From Ruegeria sp. AD91A (lineage in GTDB: Bacteria; Pseudomonadota; Alphaproteobacteria; Rhodobacterales; Rhodobacteraceae): a stretch of DNA of 64,000 nucleotides. The position numbers and the translations under genes were made by a program. The notes under the pieces were generated by a model. It did not search any database, had not been told where the DNA came from, and was given only the letters and a program-made list of their open reading frames with translations. Below, piece after piece: positions 54,167-62,459 of the stretch. The first letter of the stretch is position 1. Each line of letters opens with the position of its first letter. Where the stretch lies: positions 3,351,001-3,415,000 of the forward strand of contig NZ_CP031946.1 in assembly GCF_003443535.1 (NCBI RefSeq), given 5' to 3'.

Positions 54167-54915
54167 CAGAGTTTCTCCAACGTCTTGTCGAGCCAGCCGA
54201 GGAACCCTTTGGGCTCGTCGGCGATGGGTGCCAGCAGGGGGGCCAGTATGTCGATCTGGTCTTCCACTGTGTCCTTGGGGCGCGGGGGCAGGTATTTGTT
54301 GACGGGTTTGGTGCCCATTTCCGGCATCAAATCCATGCCGCCTCGTTCTGCAACCAGCTGGCTGACATCGCTGTCAGGGTCGCCCAGATCGCCAAAGTGC
54401 CTTGCGCCCGCAGGGCAGGTGCGAACACAGGAGGGGATACGGTCGACTTCTGGGAGGTTCTCGTTGTAGATGCGGTCAACACAAAGTGTGCATTTCTTCA
54501 TCACGCCTTCGGCCATATCCAGTTCCCGCGCACCGTAGGGGCAGGACCAGGCGCACAGGCCGCATCCGATACAATCGATTTCATTGACCAACACGATGCC
54601 ATCCTCGACCCGCTTGTAGCTGGCTCCGGTGGGGCAAACGGTAACGCAGGGCGCGTCTTCGCAATGCAGGCAGGATTTTGGGAAGTGGATCAGCTGGGCG
54701 TGCCCATCGGCAGGTTGCACTTCGTAGGAATGCACGCGGTTGAGGAAGGTGCCCGAAGGGTTTGCACCGTAGGCGTCCTGATCCGAAAGCGGGGCCCCGT
54801 AGTTTTCAGTGTTCCAGCCTTTACAGGAAACAACGCAGGCGTGGCAGCCAACACAGGTGTCCAGGTCGATGACCAGACCCATCTTGCGGTCGGTGGAGTT
54901 TGGTAGCTGGGTCAT
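54166..54915 (-). CDS. soeB: Four-cluster ferredoxin-like subunit, probable SoeB
   Basis: The 249-residue protein has four cysteine motifs for [4Fe-4S] clusters: CVGCHACVVSC, CLHCEDAPCVTVCP, CIGCGLCAWSCP, and CTLC followed by CVRTCP. This is the DmsB/NrfC layout that transfers electrons between a molybdopterin subunit and an NrfD-type membrane anchor. No signal peptide is present. An element copy of about 67 bases and some 110 bases in all separate it from soeA, while the anchor gene overlaps its stop. Confidence 0.85.
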   Translation of the reverse strand: MTQLPNSTDRKMGLVIDLDTCVGCHACVVSCKGWNTENYGAPLSDQDAYGANPSGTFLNRVHSYEVQPADGHAQLIHFPKSCLHCEDAPCVTVCPTGASYKRVEDGIVLVNEIDCIGCGLCAWSCPYGARELDMAEGVMKKCTLCVDRIYNENLPEVDRIPSCVRTCPAGARHFGDLGDPDSDVSQLVAERGGMDLMPEMGTKPVNKYLPPRPKDTVEDQIDILAPLLAPIADEPKGFLGWLDKTLEKL

Positions 54916-54945
54916 GTCAGTGAACCTCTGCTGTGGGGGGCAGGT

Positions 54946-55012
54946 GAGGGGGTCAGCCCCCTCTTGAGCCTGCGGCTCAATTCACCCCCGGGGTATTTTT
55001 GGCCAGATAAAG
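54946..55012. repeat. Extragenic palindromic element, copy 3, inside the molybdoenzyme operon
   Basis: GAGGGGGTCAGCCCCCTC (54946-54963), TTGAGCC-TGC-GGCTCAA (54964-54980), then CCCCCGGGGTATTTTTGGCCAGATAAAG (to 55012, quoted in part). Same order as copies 1 and 2. It sits in the only long gap within the soeABC genes and could act as a partial terminator or as an mRNA-stabilising hairpin. Confidence 0.8.
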
Positions 55013-55024
55013 TGCGGATCCGGG

Positions 55025-57844
55025 TCATTTGCCCACCTTCCAGACCAGGTTCTCAGGGCCGGTTCCGACCGGAGATTGGATCGGGTCGAAATTCGGCTGG
55101 CTTTGCGCATCGGCGGGCGCGTCGGTTTTTTCGATTTTAACCTTCAGGTCGAACCATGCCGCCTGACCTGTGATCGGGTCCGAGTTGGCCCAGCGCATTC
55201 CATCTTCTTTGGACGGCAGCAATTCGTGAATCAGGTGGTTGAGCAGGAAACCTTTGGTCGCCTCCGGCGCGTCGTTCTGCAAGGCCCAGGCACCTTTGCG
55301 TTTGCCGATTGCGTTCCACGTCCAGACCGTGTTGTCGTTCAGCGCGGCCATCTCCATCACAGGCACGGTGATCTCACCATGGGGGGAACTGACTTTTGCC
55401 CAGTCTCCGTCTTGCAGGTTGTGTTCTCGCATTAGTTTGGTCGGGACATAAAGCGGGTTGTGCCCGTGCAATTGGCGCAGCCAAGCGTTCTGTGTACCCC
55501 AACTGTGATACATGGCCATTGGGCGTTGGGTCAGGGCGTTGACGGTGAAGCCTTCATTGCCCTGCTGGTCGGTTTCGTACCAGATCGGCAGCGGATCCAT
55601 GGTGTCCTTGATGCGCTGGCGCAGGTGCTCGGGCGGCTGGCGGTCTCCGTGACCTTCGGCAGCCAGCTGGAAACGGCGCATCGGTTCGGAATAGAGCTGG
55701 AACAGATAGGGCTGAGGGCTGTCATAGATGCCCATCCCCACGGCCCAGTCCTGATACGCGGTGTTCCACGGCTTGTAGTAATCCGCGCCTTCCGGGATAT
55801 GCGCCACATAAAACCCGCCGTTTTCGATATACTGGTTCAGCTGGTTCGGATTGACTTCGCCGCGGCCTTCCTTGTCGCCGTCCGGCCCCCGGAAGCCGGC
55901 CAGCGGGCCGATGCCGGGACGTCGTTCGTGGTTGACGATGTAATCTGCGTAGTCTTTCCACTTTGGGCTGCCGTCCTCATTCGTGAAACCCGGCAGGCTC
56001 ATGCGGTTGGCCAGTTCGATCAGAACCGACTGGAAGCCACGCACGTCACGGTCGGGTTCGACCACCGGCCAGCGAATGGCGTCTGCTGCGGCGTCGGCCT
56101 CGCAGATCGGGCGATCCAGCAGAGAGATACAGTCGTGCCGCTCGAGATAGGTGGTGTCGGGCAGGATCAAGTCGGCATAAGCCACCATTTCCGAAGAATA
56201 GGCATCGGAGTAAATGATGCGCGGGATGACGTAATTGCCGTCTTCGGTTTTGGCCGTCAGCATCTCCATCACACCTTTGGTGTTCATGGAGGAGTTCCAC
56301 GACATGTTCGCCATATACATGAACAGCGTGTCGATCTTGTAGGGATCACCGGCAGCCGCGTTCGAGATCACCATATGCATCAACCCGTGCACGGACATCG
56401 GGTTTTCCCAGGTAAATGCCTTGTCGATGCGCTGAGGTGTACCGCAGTCGTCCAGCAGCAGGTCTTCGGGACCCCGTGGAAAGCCCAGATGCGGGCCGTT
56501 CAGCGGGCGTCCTGGTCGCCTGTCGCCATGGGGGGTCGGGTGCGCTTCAACCGGTTTGGGGTAGGGTGGCTTGAAGCGGAAACCGCCTGGCACCTCGACT
56601 GTTCCCAGCAGGATCTGAAGCACGTGCAGAGCGCGGCAGGTCTGGAATCCGTTGGCATGGGCCGAAATGCCCCGCATGGCATGGAAGCTGACGGGACGAC
56701 CAGTCATCTTGGTGTGCTTTTCACCCCGAAAATCAACCCATTCCTGATCCAGTTCGATCGCTTCGTCAAAGGCGACCCGGGCGATTTCGGCGGCAATAGC
56801 CCGGATACGTTGGGCGGGGATGCCACAGCGATTGGCCACCGCCTCGGGCGCGTGTTCGTCGCTGAGGTATTTCTCGGCCATCAGGTGGAAAACGGGACGG
56901 TGCGTCACACCGTCCTTGTCATAGGTCGCCGACAGGTCCGGGCGCACGCCGGGCTTGTCGAATGCGGTTGGCTTGCCCGTTTTGCGATCAATAACCAGCG
57001 GCTTGCCGTCCTCGTCGCGCAGGAACAGACCCTTTTCCGCACCCTCGCTAGCGTTCAACAGAACCGGCGCATTGGTATAGCGGCTCAGGTAATCCAGATC
57101 GATCTTGCCGGCTTTCATCAGCACGTGGATCAGCGACAAAATGAACAGCCCATCCGTTCCGGGTGTGATGCCGACCCAGTCATCGGCAACAGCGTTATAG
57201 CCCGAGCGGATAGGATTCACGCCGATCATCCGCGCGCCGCGTGCCTTGATCTTGCCAATCCCCATTTTTATCGGGTTGCTGTCGTGATCCTCGGCCACGC
57301 CAAAGAGCATGAACAGTTTGGTGTGATCCCAATCGGGCTGACCAAACTCCCAAAACGCGCCACCCATCGTGTAAATACCGCCGGCGGCCATGTTGACCGA
57401 GCAGAAGCCGCCATGGGCTGCATAGTTCGGAGTGCCGAAATTCTGGGCCCAGAAACTGGTGAAGCTCTGACTCTGGTCGCGGCCAGTGAAGAAGGCCAGC
57501 TTTTGCGGTGCGGTTTCATGCAGTTCGTTCAGCCAGCCAACAGCAGTGCTGAGCGCCTCGTCCCACTCGATTTCGCGAAATTCACCCGAGCCGCGTGGGC
57601 CGACACGCTTGAGCGGTTTGCGTAGGCGAGAGGGGGCGTTGACCTGCATAATCCCGGCAGAGCCCTTGGCACACAGCACACCCTTGTTGACCGGGTGGTC
57701 TCGGTTTCCTTCAATATAGGCAACCTTGCCGTCTTTCATGTGAACGTTGATGCCGCAGCGGCAGGCGCACATATAACAGGTGGTTTTGCGGACCTCGTCC
57801 GAAACTTTCGGAGACGTTTCAAGGATCGGCTGCTGATGGGTCAT
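55025..57844 (-). CDS. soeA: Molybdopterin oxidoreductase, probable sulfite dehydrogenase SoeA
   Basis: The ATG at 57844 (AGGA upstream) gives 939 residues. The N-terminal [4Fe-4S] motif is TTCYMCACRCGINVHMKDG with a fourth cysteine in NKGVLCAKGSAG. HGGFCSVNMAAGG (about residue 170) is the region that supplies the molybdenum ligand in this family. A C-terminal molydopterin-binding barrel (QDGDWAKVSSPHGEI) follows. There is no twin-arginine signal, so the enzyme faces the cytoplasm, as known for SoeABC of Allochromatium and unlike periplasmic DMSO reductases. Placed after xsc-pta, it would oxidise sulfite released from sulfoacetaldehyde to sulfate. DMSO/polysulfide reductase-type activity is the alternative. 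Confidence 0.82.
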   Translation of the reverse strand: MTHQQPILETSPKVSDEVRKTTCYMCACRCGINVHMKDGKVAYIEGNRDHPVNKGVLCAKGSAGIMQVNAPSRLRKPLKRVGPRGSGEFREIEWDEALSTAVGWLNELHETAPQKLAFFTGRDQSQSFTSFWAQNFGTPNYAAHGGFCSVNMAAGGIYTMGGAFWEFGQPDWDHTKLFMLFGVAEDHDSNPIKMGIGKIKARGARMIGVNPIRSGYNAVADDWVGITPGTDGLFILSLIHVLMKAGKIDLDYLSRYTNAPVLLNASEGAEKGLFLRDEDGKPLVIDRKTGKPTAFDKPGVRPDLSATYDKDGVTHRPVFHLMAEKYLSDEHAPEAVANRCGIPAQRIRAIAAEIARVAFDEAIELDQEWVDFRGEKHTKMTGRPVSFHAMRGISAHANGFQTCRALHVLQILLGTVEVPGGFRFKPPYPKPVEAHPTPHGDRRPGRPLNGPHLGFPRGPEDLLLDDCGTPQRIDKAFTWENPMSVHGLMHMVISNAAAGDPYKIDTLFMYMANMSWNSSMNTKGVMEMLTAKTEDGNYVIPRIIYSDAYSSEMVAYADLILPDTTYLERHDCISLLDRPICEADAAADAIRWPVVEPDRDVRGFQSVLIELANRMSLPGFTNEDGSPKWKDYADYIVNHERRPGIGPLAGFRGPDGDKEGRGEVNPNQLNQYIENGGFYVAHIPEGADYYKPWNTAYQDWAVGMGIYDSPQPYLFQLYSEPMRRFQLAAEGHGDRQPPEHLRQRIKDTMDPLPIWYETDQQGNEGFTVNALTQRPMAMYHSWGTQNAWLRQLHGHNPLYVPTKLMREHNLQDGDWAKVSSPHGEITVPVMEMAALNDNTVWTWNAIGKRKGAWALQNDAPEATKGFLLNHLIHELLPSKEDGMRWANSDPITGQAAWFDLKVKIEKTDAPADAQSQPNFDPIQSPVGTGPENLVWKVGK

Positions 57845-57934
57845 TGGCGGGTCCTGTCGGTTGTGTCGGGAGGACTGTGTCACTTTCCTTCCGGTTTGAG
57901 AACATCGTTCTGGAAACGACGCGAGTTCTGGGCT

Positions 57935-58942
57935 TTATTCCCTGATAGCTTGCAGTGCGGTCACGGCGATCATCTGGGTCACATCTTCGGCGCTGCATCC
58001 GCGGGACAGGTCGTTGGCAGGCTGGGCCAGCCCCTGCAAAACCGGGCCGATCGCGGCATAGCCACCCAGCCTTTGAGTGATCTTGTAGCCGATATTGCCG
58101 GCGTCGAGATTGGGAAAGACCATCACGTTGGCCTGACCGGCGACCGAAGATCCGGGCGATTTGCGATCCCCGACCGAGGGCACGAAGGCCGCGTCGAACT
58201 GAAGCTCGCCATCGACCTCGAGATCCGGGGAAATCTGGCGCAGTGTTTCGGTGGCTTCGATCACCTTGTCTACATCGGGATGGCTTGCGCTGCCCTTGGT
58301 CGAGAAGCTGAGCATGGCGATTTTGGGGTCAACCCTCAGCAGTGCCCGCGCCGACTTGGCCGAGGCGACGGCAATTTTGCTCAACTCGTCGGCGCTGGGA
58401 TCGATGACCAGACCGCAGTCCGAATAGAGCATTGCCCGCGCTCCGGGCTGTGCGTTTTCCGGCGGGTACATCAGGAAAAAGGACGATACCATTCCTGCAT
58501 CCGGGGCCATGCCGATCACCTGAATGGCCGCGCGTACAATGTTTCCGGTCGTGTGAACGGCGCCACCTACGGTTCCAGTGGCCCGCCCGCTGCGTACCAG
58601 CATGGCGGCATAGACAGGCGGTGTTTCAACGGCGGCACGGGCCTTGGTTGGATCGACGCCCTTGTGTTGGCGCAGTTCAAAATAGGTTTGGGCAAATTCC
58701 TCGGTCAGGTCCGAGGTCGCCGGGTCGTGAACCATGACACTCTCAGAGGGAGCGGCATTCTGGTTTTTGAGGGCGGCTTCGACTTCGGCTTGTGGGCCGA
58801 CCAGAATGACATCAGCCAGCCCGGTCTGCTGGGCGGCCAGCGCCCCCGCAACAACGCGGGGATCACTGCCTTCGCATAAAGAAATCACAGGGCGGGAGGC
58901 CGGGGCGCTCTGACGCAACAGCTCAATGGGTGTCATTGTCAT
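57935..58942 (-). CDS. pta: Phosphate acetyltransferase
   Basis: A 335-residue single-domain phosphotransacetylase. The visible pattern includes CEGSDPRVVAGALAAQQTG, ATGTVGGAVHTTGNIVRAA, the phosphate/CoA-site YSDCGLVIDPSADELSKIA, and FDAAFVPSVG. It converts acetyl phosphate, the product of Xsc, to acetyl-CoA. It lies 22 bases after xsc and 90 bases before soeA, on the same strand, so carbon and sulfur branches of sulfoacetaldehyde breakdown are linked in one operon. Confidence 0.95.
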   Translation of the reverse strand: MTMTPIELLRQSAPASRPVISLCEGSDPRVVAGALAAQQTGLADVILVGPQAEVEAALKNQNAAPSESVMVHDPATSDLTEEFAQTYFELRQHKGVDPTKARAAVETPPVYAAMLVRSGRATGTVGGAVHTTGNIVRAAIQVIGMAPDAGMVSSFFLMYPPENAQPGARAMLYSDCGLVIDPSADELSKIAVASAKSARALLRVDPKIAMLSFSTKGSASHPDVDKVIEATETLRQISPDLEVDGELQFDAAFVPSVGDRKSPGSSVAGQANVMVFPNLDAGNIGYKITQRLGGYAAIGPVLQGLAQPANDLSRGCSAEDVTQMIAVTALQAIRE

Positions 58943-58964
58943 ACGCTCTGGCCTCGTCCTTTGA

Positions 58965-60740
58965 TCAAGCTTCCTGATCTTTCATTTCGTCGGCTGAGAT
59001 TCCGGCGACTGCGACGGGTTTTTTCATTGCGTCGCGGCGGAAGGGTTCGCCGAGTTCCTGGTTGATCAGGGCCTCGATCAGCGTGGTGATGCCGTTCTTC
59101 TGGTCCTCGATCGCTTGGTTCAGCGCCGCGGTCAGCTCGTCCTGGGTGCGGGCAACGACGCCCTTCAGACCACAGGCCTGCGCAATACCGGCGTAAGACA
59201 CTTTGGTGTCCAGCTCGGTGCCCACGAAGTTGTCGTCAAACCACAGGGTCGAGTTGCGCTTTTCCGCGCCCCACTGATAGTTGCGGAAGACGATCTGGGT
59301 CACGGCAGGCCATTCCTCGCGGCCGATCGCGGTCAGTTCGTTCACCGCGATGCCGAATGCACCATCACCGGCAAAGCCCACAACCGGAACGTCCGGGCAG
59401 CCGATCTTGGCGCCGACGATGGCGGGCAGCCCATAGCCGCAGGGGCCGAACAGGCCCGGCGCCAGGTACTTGCGGCCCTCTTCAAACGACGGATAGGCGT
59501 TGCCGATGGCGCAGTTGTTGCCGATATCGGACGAGATGATCGCCTCTTTCGGCAGCGCCGCCTGAATCGCGCGCCACGCCATGCGCGGGCTCATCCAGTC
59601 CGGCTTGGCGTCACGGGCGCGCTGGTTCCAGGTGGTGCCCGGATCGTCATCCTCGTGGGTCATCGAGGTCAGCTCCTGCGCCCAGGCGGATTTTTTCTGC
59701 GCAATGCGTTCCTTGCGCTCCTTGCGGCCTTCGTCACCGGCGGTGTCGCTCAGCTGGGCCAGAATGCCTTGGGCCACCTTGGCCGCATCACCGACGATAC
59801 CGACGGTGACAGTTTTGGTCAGGCCGATGCGGTCGGGGTTGATGTCGACCTGGATGATCTTGGCATTCGCCGGCCAGTATTCCATGCCATAGCCCGGCAG
59901 GGTCGAGAACGGGTTCAGACGGGTGCCAAGACACAGAACAACATCAGCCTCGCTGATCAGCTCCATCCCGGCCTTCGAACCGTTATAGCCCAGAGGGCCG
60001 GCAAACAGCGGGTGGTTGCCGGGGAAGGCGTCGTTGTGCTGATAGCCGACGCAGACCGGCGCATTCAGACGCTCGGCCAGTGCCTTCGACGCCTCGATCC
60101 CGCCCTTGGACAGGACAACGCCCGCACCGTTCAGGATAACGGGGTTCTTGGCGTTCGACAGCAGCTCGGCCGCCTGTGCCACGGCGGTTTCGCCGCCCGA
60201 GGGGCGTTCGAAATCGACGATGGCGGGCAGATCAACATCGATCACCTGAGTCCACATATCACGCGGGATGTTCAGCTGAGCCGGCGCGCTGGCGCGCTTG
60301 GCCTGCATGATCACACGGTTCAGAACCTCGCAGACGCGGGTCGGGTCGCGGACCTCTTCCTGATAGGCGACCATGTCCTCGAACAGCTTCATCTGCTCGA
60401 CTTCCTGGAAGCCGCCCTGACCGATGGTCTTGTTCGCCGCCTGCGGCGTCACCAGCAGCAGCGGGGTGTGGTTCCAGTAAGCCGTCTTCACGGCGGTCAC
60501 GAAATTGGTGATGCCGGGGCCGTTCTGCGCAATCATCATCGACATCTTGCCGGTCGCTCGGGTATAGCCATCCGCCATCATCCCCGCACTGCCTTCATGA
60601 GCACAGTCCCAGAACATGATCCCGGCCTTCGGGAACAAATCAGAGATCGGCATCATCGCAGATCCAATGATCCCAAACGCATGCTCAATCCCGTGCATCT
60701 GCAGAACCTTAACAAACGCCTCTTCCGTCGTCATCTTCAT
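58965..60740 (-). CDS. xsc: Sulfoacetaldehyde acetyltransferase
   Basis: The ATG at 60740 has GGAGAACACCC upstream and starts MKMTTEEAFVKVLQMHGIEHAFGI. The 591-residue ThDP enzyme has the ThDP-magnesium motif VVGFAGDGAFGIAVNELTAI (GDG...N, about residue 460) and the Xsc-typical PKAGIMFWDCAHEGSAGMMADGYTRATG. It cleaves sulfoacetaldehyde with phosphate to acetyl phosphate and sulfite, the key step of taurine, isethionate and related sulfonate use. A hairpin and two TauR-like half sites lie between its start and the tauR stop. Confidence 0.96.
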   Translation of the reverse strand: MKMTTEEAFVKVLQMHGIEHAFGIIGSAMMPISDLFPKAGIMFWDCAHEGSAGMMADGYTRATGKMSMMIAQNGPGITNFVTAVKTAYWNHTPLLLVTPQAANKTIGQGGFQEVEQMKLFEDMVAYQEEVRDPTRVCEVLNRVIMQAKRASAPAQLNIPRDMWTQVIDVDLPAIVDFERPSGGETAVAQAAELLSNAKNPVILNGAGVVLSKGGIEASKALAERLNAPVCVGYQHNDAFPGNHPLFAGPLGYNGSKAGMELISEADVVLCLGTRLNPFSTLPGYGMEYWPANAKIIQVDINPDRIGLTKTVTVGIVGDAAKVAQGILAQLSDTAGDEGRKERKERIAQKKSAWAQELTSMTHEDDDPGTTWNQRARDAKPDWMSPRMAWRAIQAALPKEAIISSDIGNNCAIGNAYPSFEEGRKYLAPGLFGPCGYGLPAIVGAKIGCPDVPVVGFAGDGAFGIAVNELTAIGREEWPAVTQIVFRNYQWGAEKRNSTLWFDDNFVGTELDTKVSYAGIAQACGLKGVVARTQDELTAALNQAIEDQKNGITTLIEALINQELGEPFRRDAMKKPVAVAGISADEMKDQEA

Positions 60741-60771
60741 GTGGGTGTTCTCCAACCAAGAGTGAGTGAAA

Positions 60772-60788
60772 CCGGGCACTGTGCCCGG
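60772..60788 (-). terminator. Strong hairpin between tauR and xsc
   Basis: CCGGGCAC-T-GTGCCCGG, extended by GAAAC / GTTTG with one bulge. On the minus strand it is followed by a short T stretch. It may end tauR transcription or regulate read-through into xsc, whose start is 31 bases further on. Confidence 0.5.
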
Positions 60789-60825
60789 CGTTTGATATGG
60801 TTTTGGCGCAAGGGTGCGACCTGCG

Positions 60826-60858
60826 TTAGGGCCAAATCGAAAGCCGGATTAGGTCCAG
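60826..60858. promoter_or_regulatory. TauR-like direct repeats upstream of xsc
   Basis: On the minus strand CTGGACCTAA (60858-60849) and TTGGCCCTAA (60835-60826), 23 bases apart start to start. CTGGACTTAA-type direct repeats are known to bind TauR in Rhodobacter capsulatus. They lie about 85-118 bases upstream of the xsc ATG, just after the tauR stop. Confidence 0.6.
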
Positions 60859-60865
60859 ATGGTGC

Positions 60866-62326
60866 TTAAACGGCCCGAATTGCGTCTGCGATCAGTTTCA
60901 CACCGGGCGCGATGCGGTCAGTTGGAATTGAGGAGTAGCCAAGGCGGTAGAAATTCCGTGGCCTGTCCGGTCCCGAGAAAAACGACGCACCCGGTTCAAT
61001 GTGAACACCCTGGTTTTGCAGTCTTAATGCCAGTTGCGTTGTGTCGACATGCTCAGGGGCTGACATCCACATTGAAGAACCGCCAATCACACCCCGTCCA
61101 GCCACGGTCAGCCCACTTTCCGCGATGGCTTTGTCCATCGCGTCGCGCCGCTCTTGCAAAGCTTTCGACATACGCCGAATTTGCGCGTCGTAGTGGCCCA
61201 ACGACAGGAAATACGCCGCCGTGCGCTGAATGTGGCCTGGTGGGTGGCGCAGGACCAATGAGCGAAGCGCACGTGCCTCGCGGATAAAAGGTTCTGAGCC
61301 GACCATGTACCCGAGTCGCAACCCTGGAAACAGCGACTTGGAAAAGCTGCCGACGTAAATCACGCGGCCATCCCGATCCATGGATTTCAGTGCCGGCGAA
61401 GGCGCACCCCGAAAGGCCATTTCAAACTCATAGTCATCCTCGACAACCATCGCGTCGAGATCGCGTGCTCGATCCAGCAATTGGTTGCGGCGGTCGATCG
61501 GCATCGTCGCGGTCGTCGGGCTTTGATGGCTGGGGGTGGTAAAGATGACGTCAGCTTCGTCAGGAATCGTGTCGGGCGGCAATCCGTCCCGATCGACACT
61601 CAAGGGTGTGACGGCGCAGTCCCAATGGTTCAGAAGGCTTCGAAGCGCGTAGTAGCAAGGGTCTTCTATGACGGCGGTACGGTTATGGGTCAGCAAAATG
61701 CGCGATGCCAGCCAGAGCGCGTTCTGTGCGCCTAGGGTAATCAATATCTCTTCAGGGCGGGCTGCGATGCCACGGCGTGGTAGAGTGTGTCGGGCAATAA
61801 ATTCGATCAACAACGGATCATCCTGATCCACGTAATCTCCGGTCAGTGAATCGAAATCTTTATGCCCCAACGCGCGGACGGCGCATAACCTCCAGTTGGC
61901 GTGGTCAAACAAAGTCCGGTCGGCCTGCCCGTAGATGAACGGGTAACGGTACTCTCGCCAGTCGCTGGGTTTTGGCAGAACGTCACTGTCCAGAAAGCGG
62001 CGTGCCAATGCTTTGTCCCAATCAATGGATTCGGTGCCGCGCTGGACAGGCGAATACTTGGGAGGGACCGGTGCGTTATGCGATACGTAATATCCTGATC
62101 GCCCCTTGGCCGTCAGATAATCATTGGCCAACAATTCGGTATACGCCAGCGTCACCGTAATTCGGCTGACACCCAGATGTGCGGCCAGTTTGCGTGACGA
62201 AGGTAGTTTTTCTCCGACGTGAAAGCGACCGGACAAGATGCCTTCGGCAATCATCTGCTGGATCTGGGCCTGCAACGTGCCCTGACCATTGAGTTCAAGA
62301 AAGAATGTATCGACCGAAATCCCCAT
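60866..62326 (-). CDS. tauR: Taurine-type MocR/GntR regulator TauR
   Basis: A 486-residue MocR-family protein. A winged-helix GntR domain (about 10-80: LQAQIQQMIAEGILSGRFHVGEKLPSSRKLAAHLGVSR, here in part) is joined by a linker to an aminotransferase-like domain with PLP lysine in YVGSFSKSLFPGLRLGY (about residue 325), DDYEFE and RLGYSSIP. TauR uses PLP to activate taurine-use genes. It lies head-to-tail before xsc. Direct repeats of the TauR type are present both upstream of its own start and upstream of xsc. Confidence 0.95.
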   Translation of the reverse strand: MGISVDTFFLELNGQGTLQAQIQQMIAEGILSGRFHVGEKLPSSRKLAAHLGVSRITVTLAYTELLANDYLTAKGRSGYYVSHNAPVPPKYSPVQRGTESIDWDKALARRFLDSDVLPKPSDWREYRYPFIYGQADRTLFDHANWRLCAVRALGHKDFDSLTGDYVDQDDPLLIEFIARHTLPRRGIAARPEEILITLGAQNALWLASRILLTHNRTAVIEDPCYYALRSLLNHWDCAVTPLSVDRDGLPPDTIPDEADVIFTTPSHQSPTTATMPIDRRNQLLDRARDLDAMVVEDDYEFEMAFRGAPSPALKSMDRDGRVIYVGSFSKSLFPGLRLGYMVGSEPFIREARALRSLVLRHPPGHIQRTAAYFLSLGHYDAQIRRMSKALQERRDAMDKAIAESGLTVAGRGVIGGSSMWMSAPEHVDTTQLALRLQNQGVHIEPGASFFSGPDRPRNFYRLGYSSIPTDRIAPGVKLIADAIRAV

Positions 62327-62339
62327 GCCTGCTTATAGG

Positions 62340-62371
62340 GTGGACTTAAGGCTGGGGCAATCTGGACTTAC
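62340..62371. promoter_or_regulatory. TauR-like direct repeats upstream of tauR
   Basis: GTGGACTTAA at 62340-62349 and CTGGACTTAC at 62362-62371, both on the plus strand and 22 bases apart. The shared eight bases TGGACTTA are exact in both. They lie 14-45 bases upstream of the tauR ATG and point toward the divergent ArsR gene. Confidence 0.7.
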
Positions 62372-62428
62372 ATCGCAGTCACGATATTTTAACAGAGAGG
62401 TTGACCGGAGAGTTCCTTAAGTCTAAAT

Positions 62429-62444
62429 AACTAGAAATCTAGTT
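62429..62444. promoter_or_regulatory. ArsR-type operator palindrome
   Basis: AACTAGA-AA-TCTAGTT, a perfect 7-2-7 inverted repeat ending 15 bases before the ArsR gene's start. It is A/T-rich and close to the start codon, as usual for autoregulated ArsR-family repressors. Confidence 0.6.
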
Positions 62445-62459
62445 TATTGGAGATAACCG

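Noticed and set aside
55460..57625. A 721-codon open frame on the plus strand
   Set aside because: Antisense to the molybdoenzyme gene, whose motifs are intact and in order; the opposite frame shows no domain signature.
59115..60869. A 584-codon open frame on the plus strand
   Set aside because: Antisense to xsc; repetitive Arg/Gln-rich composition typical of shadow frames.
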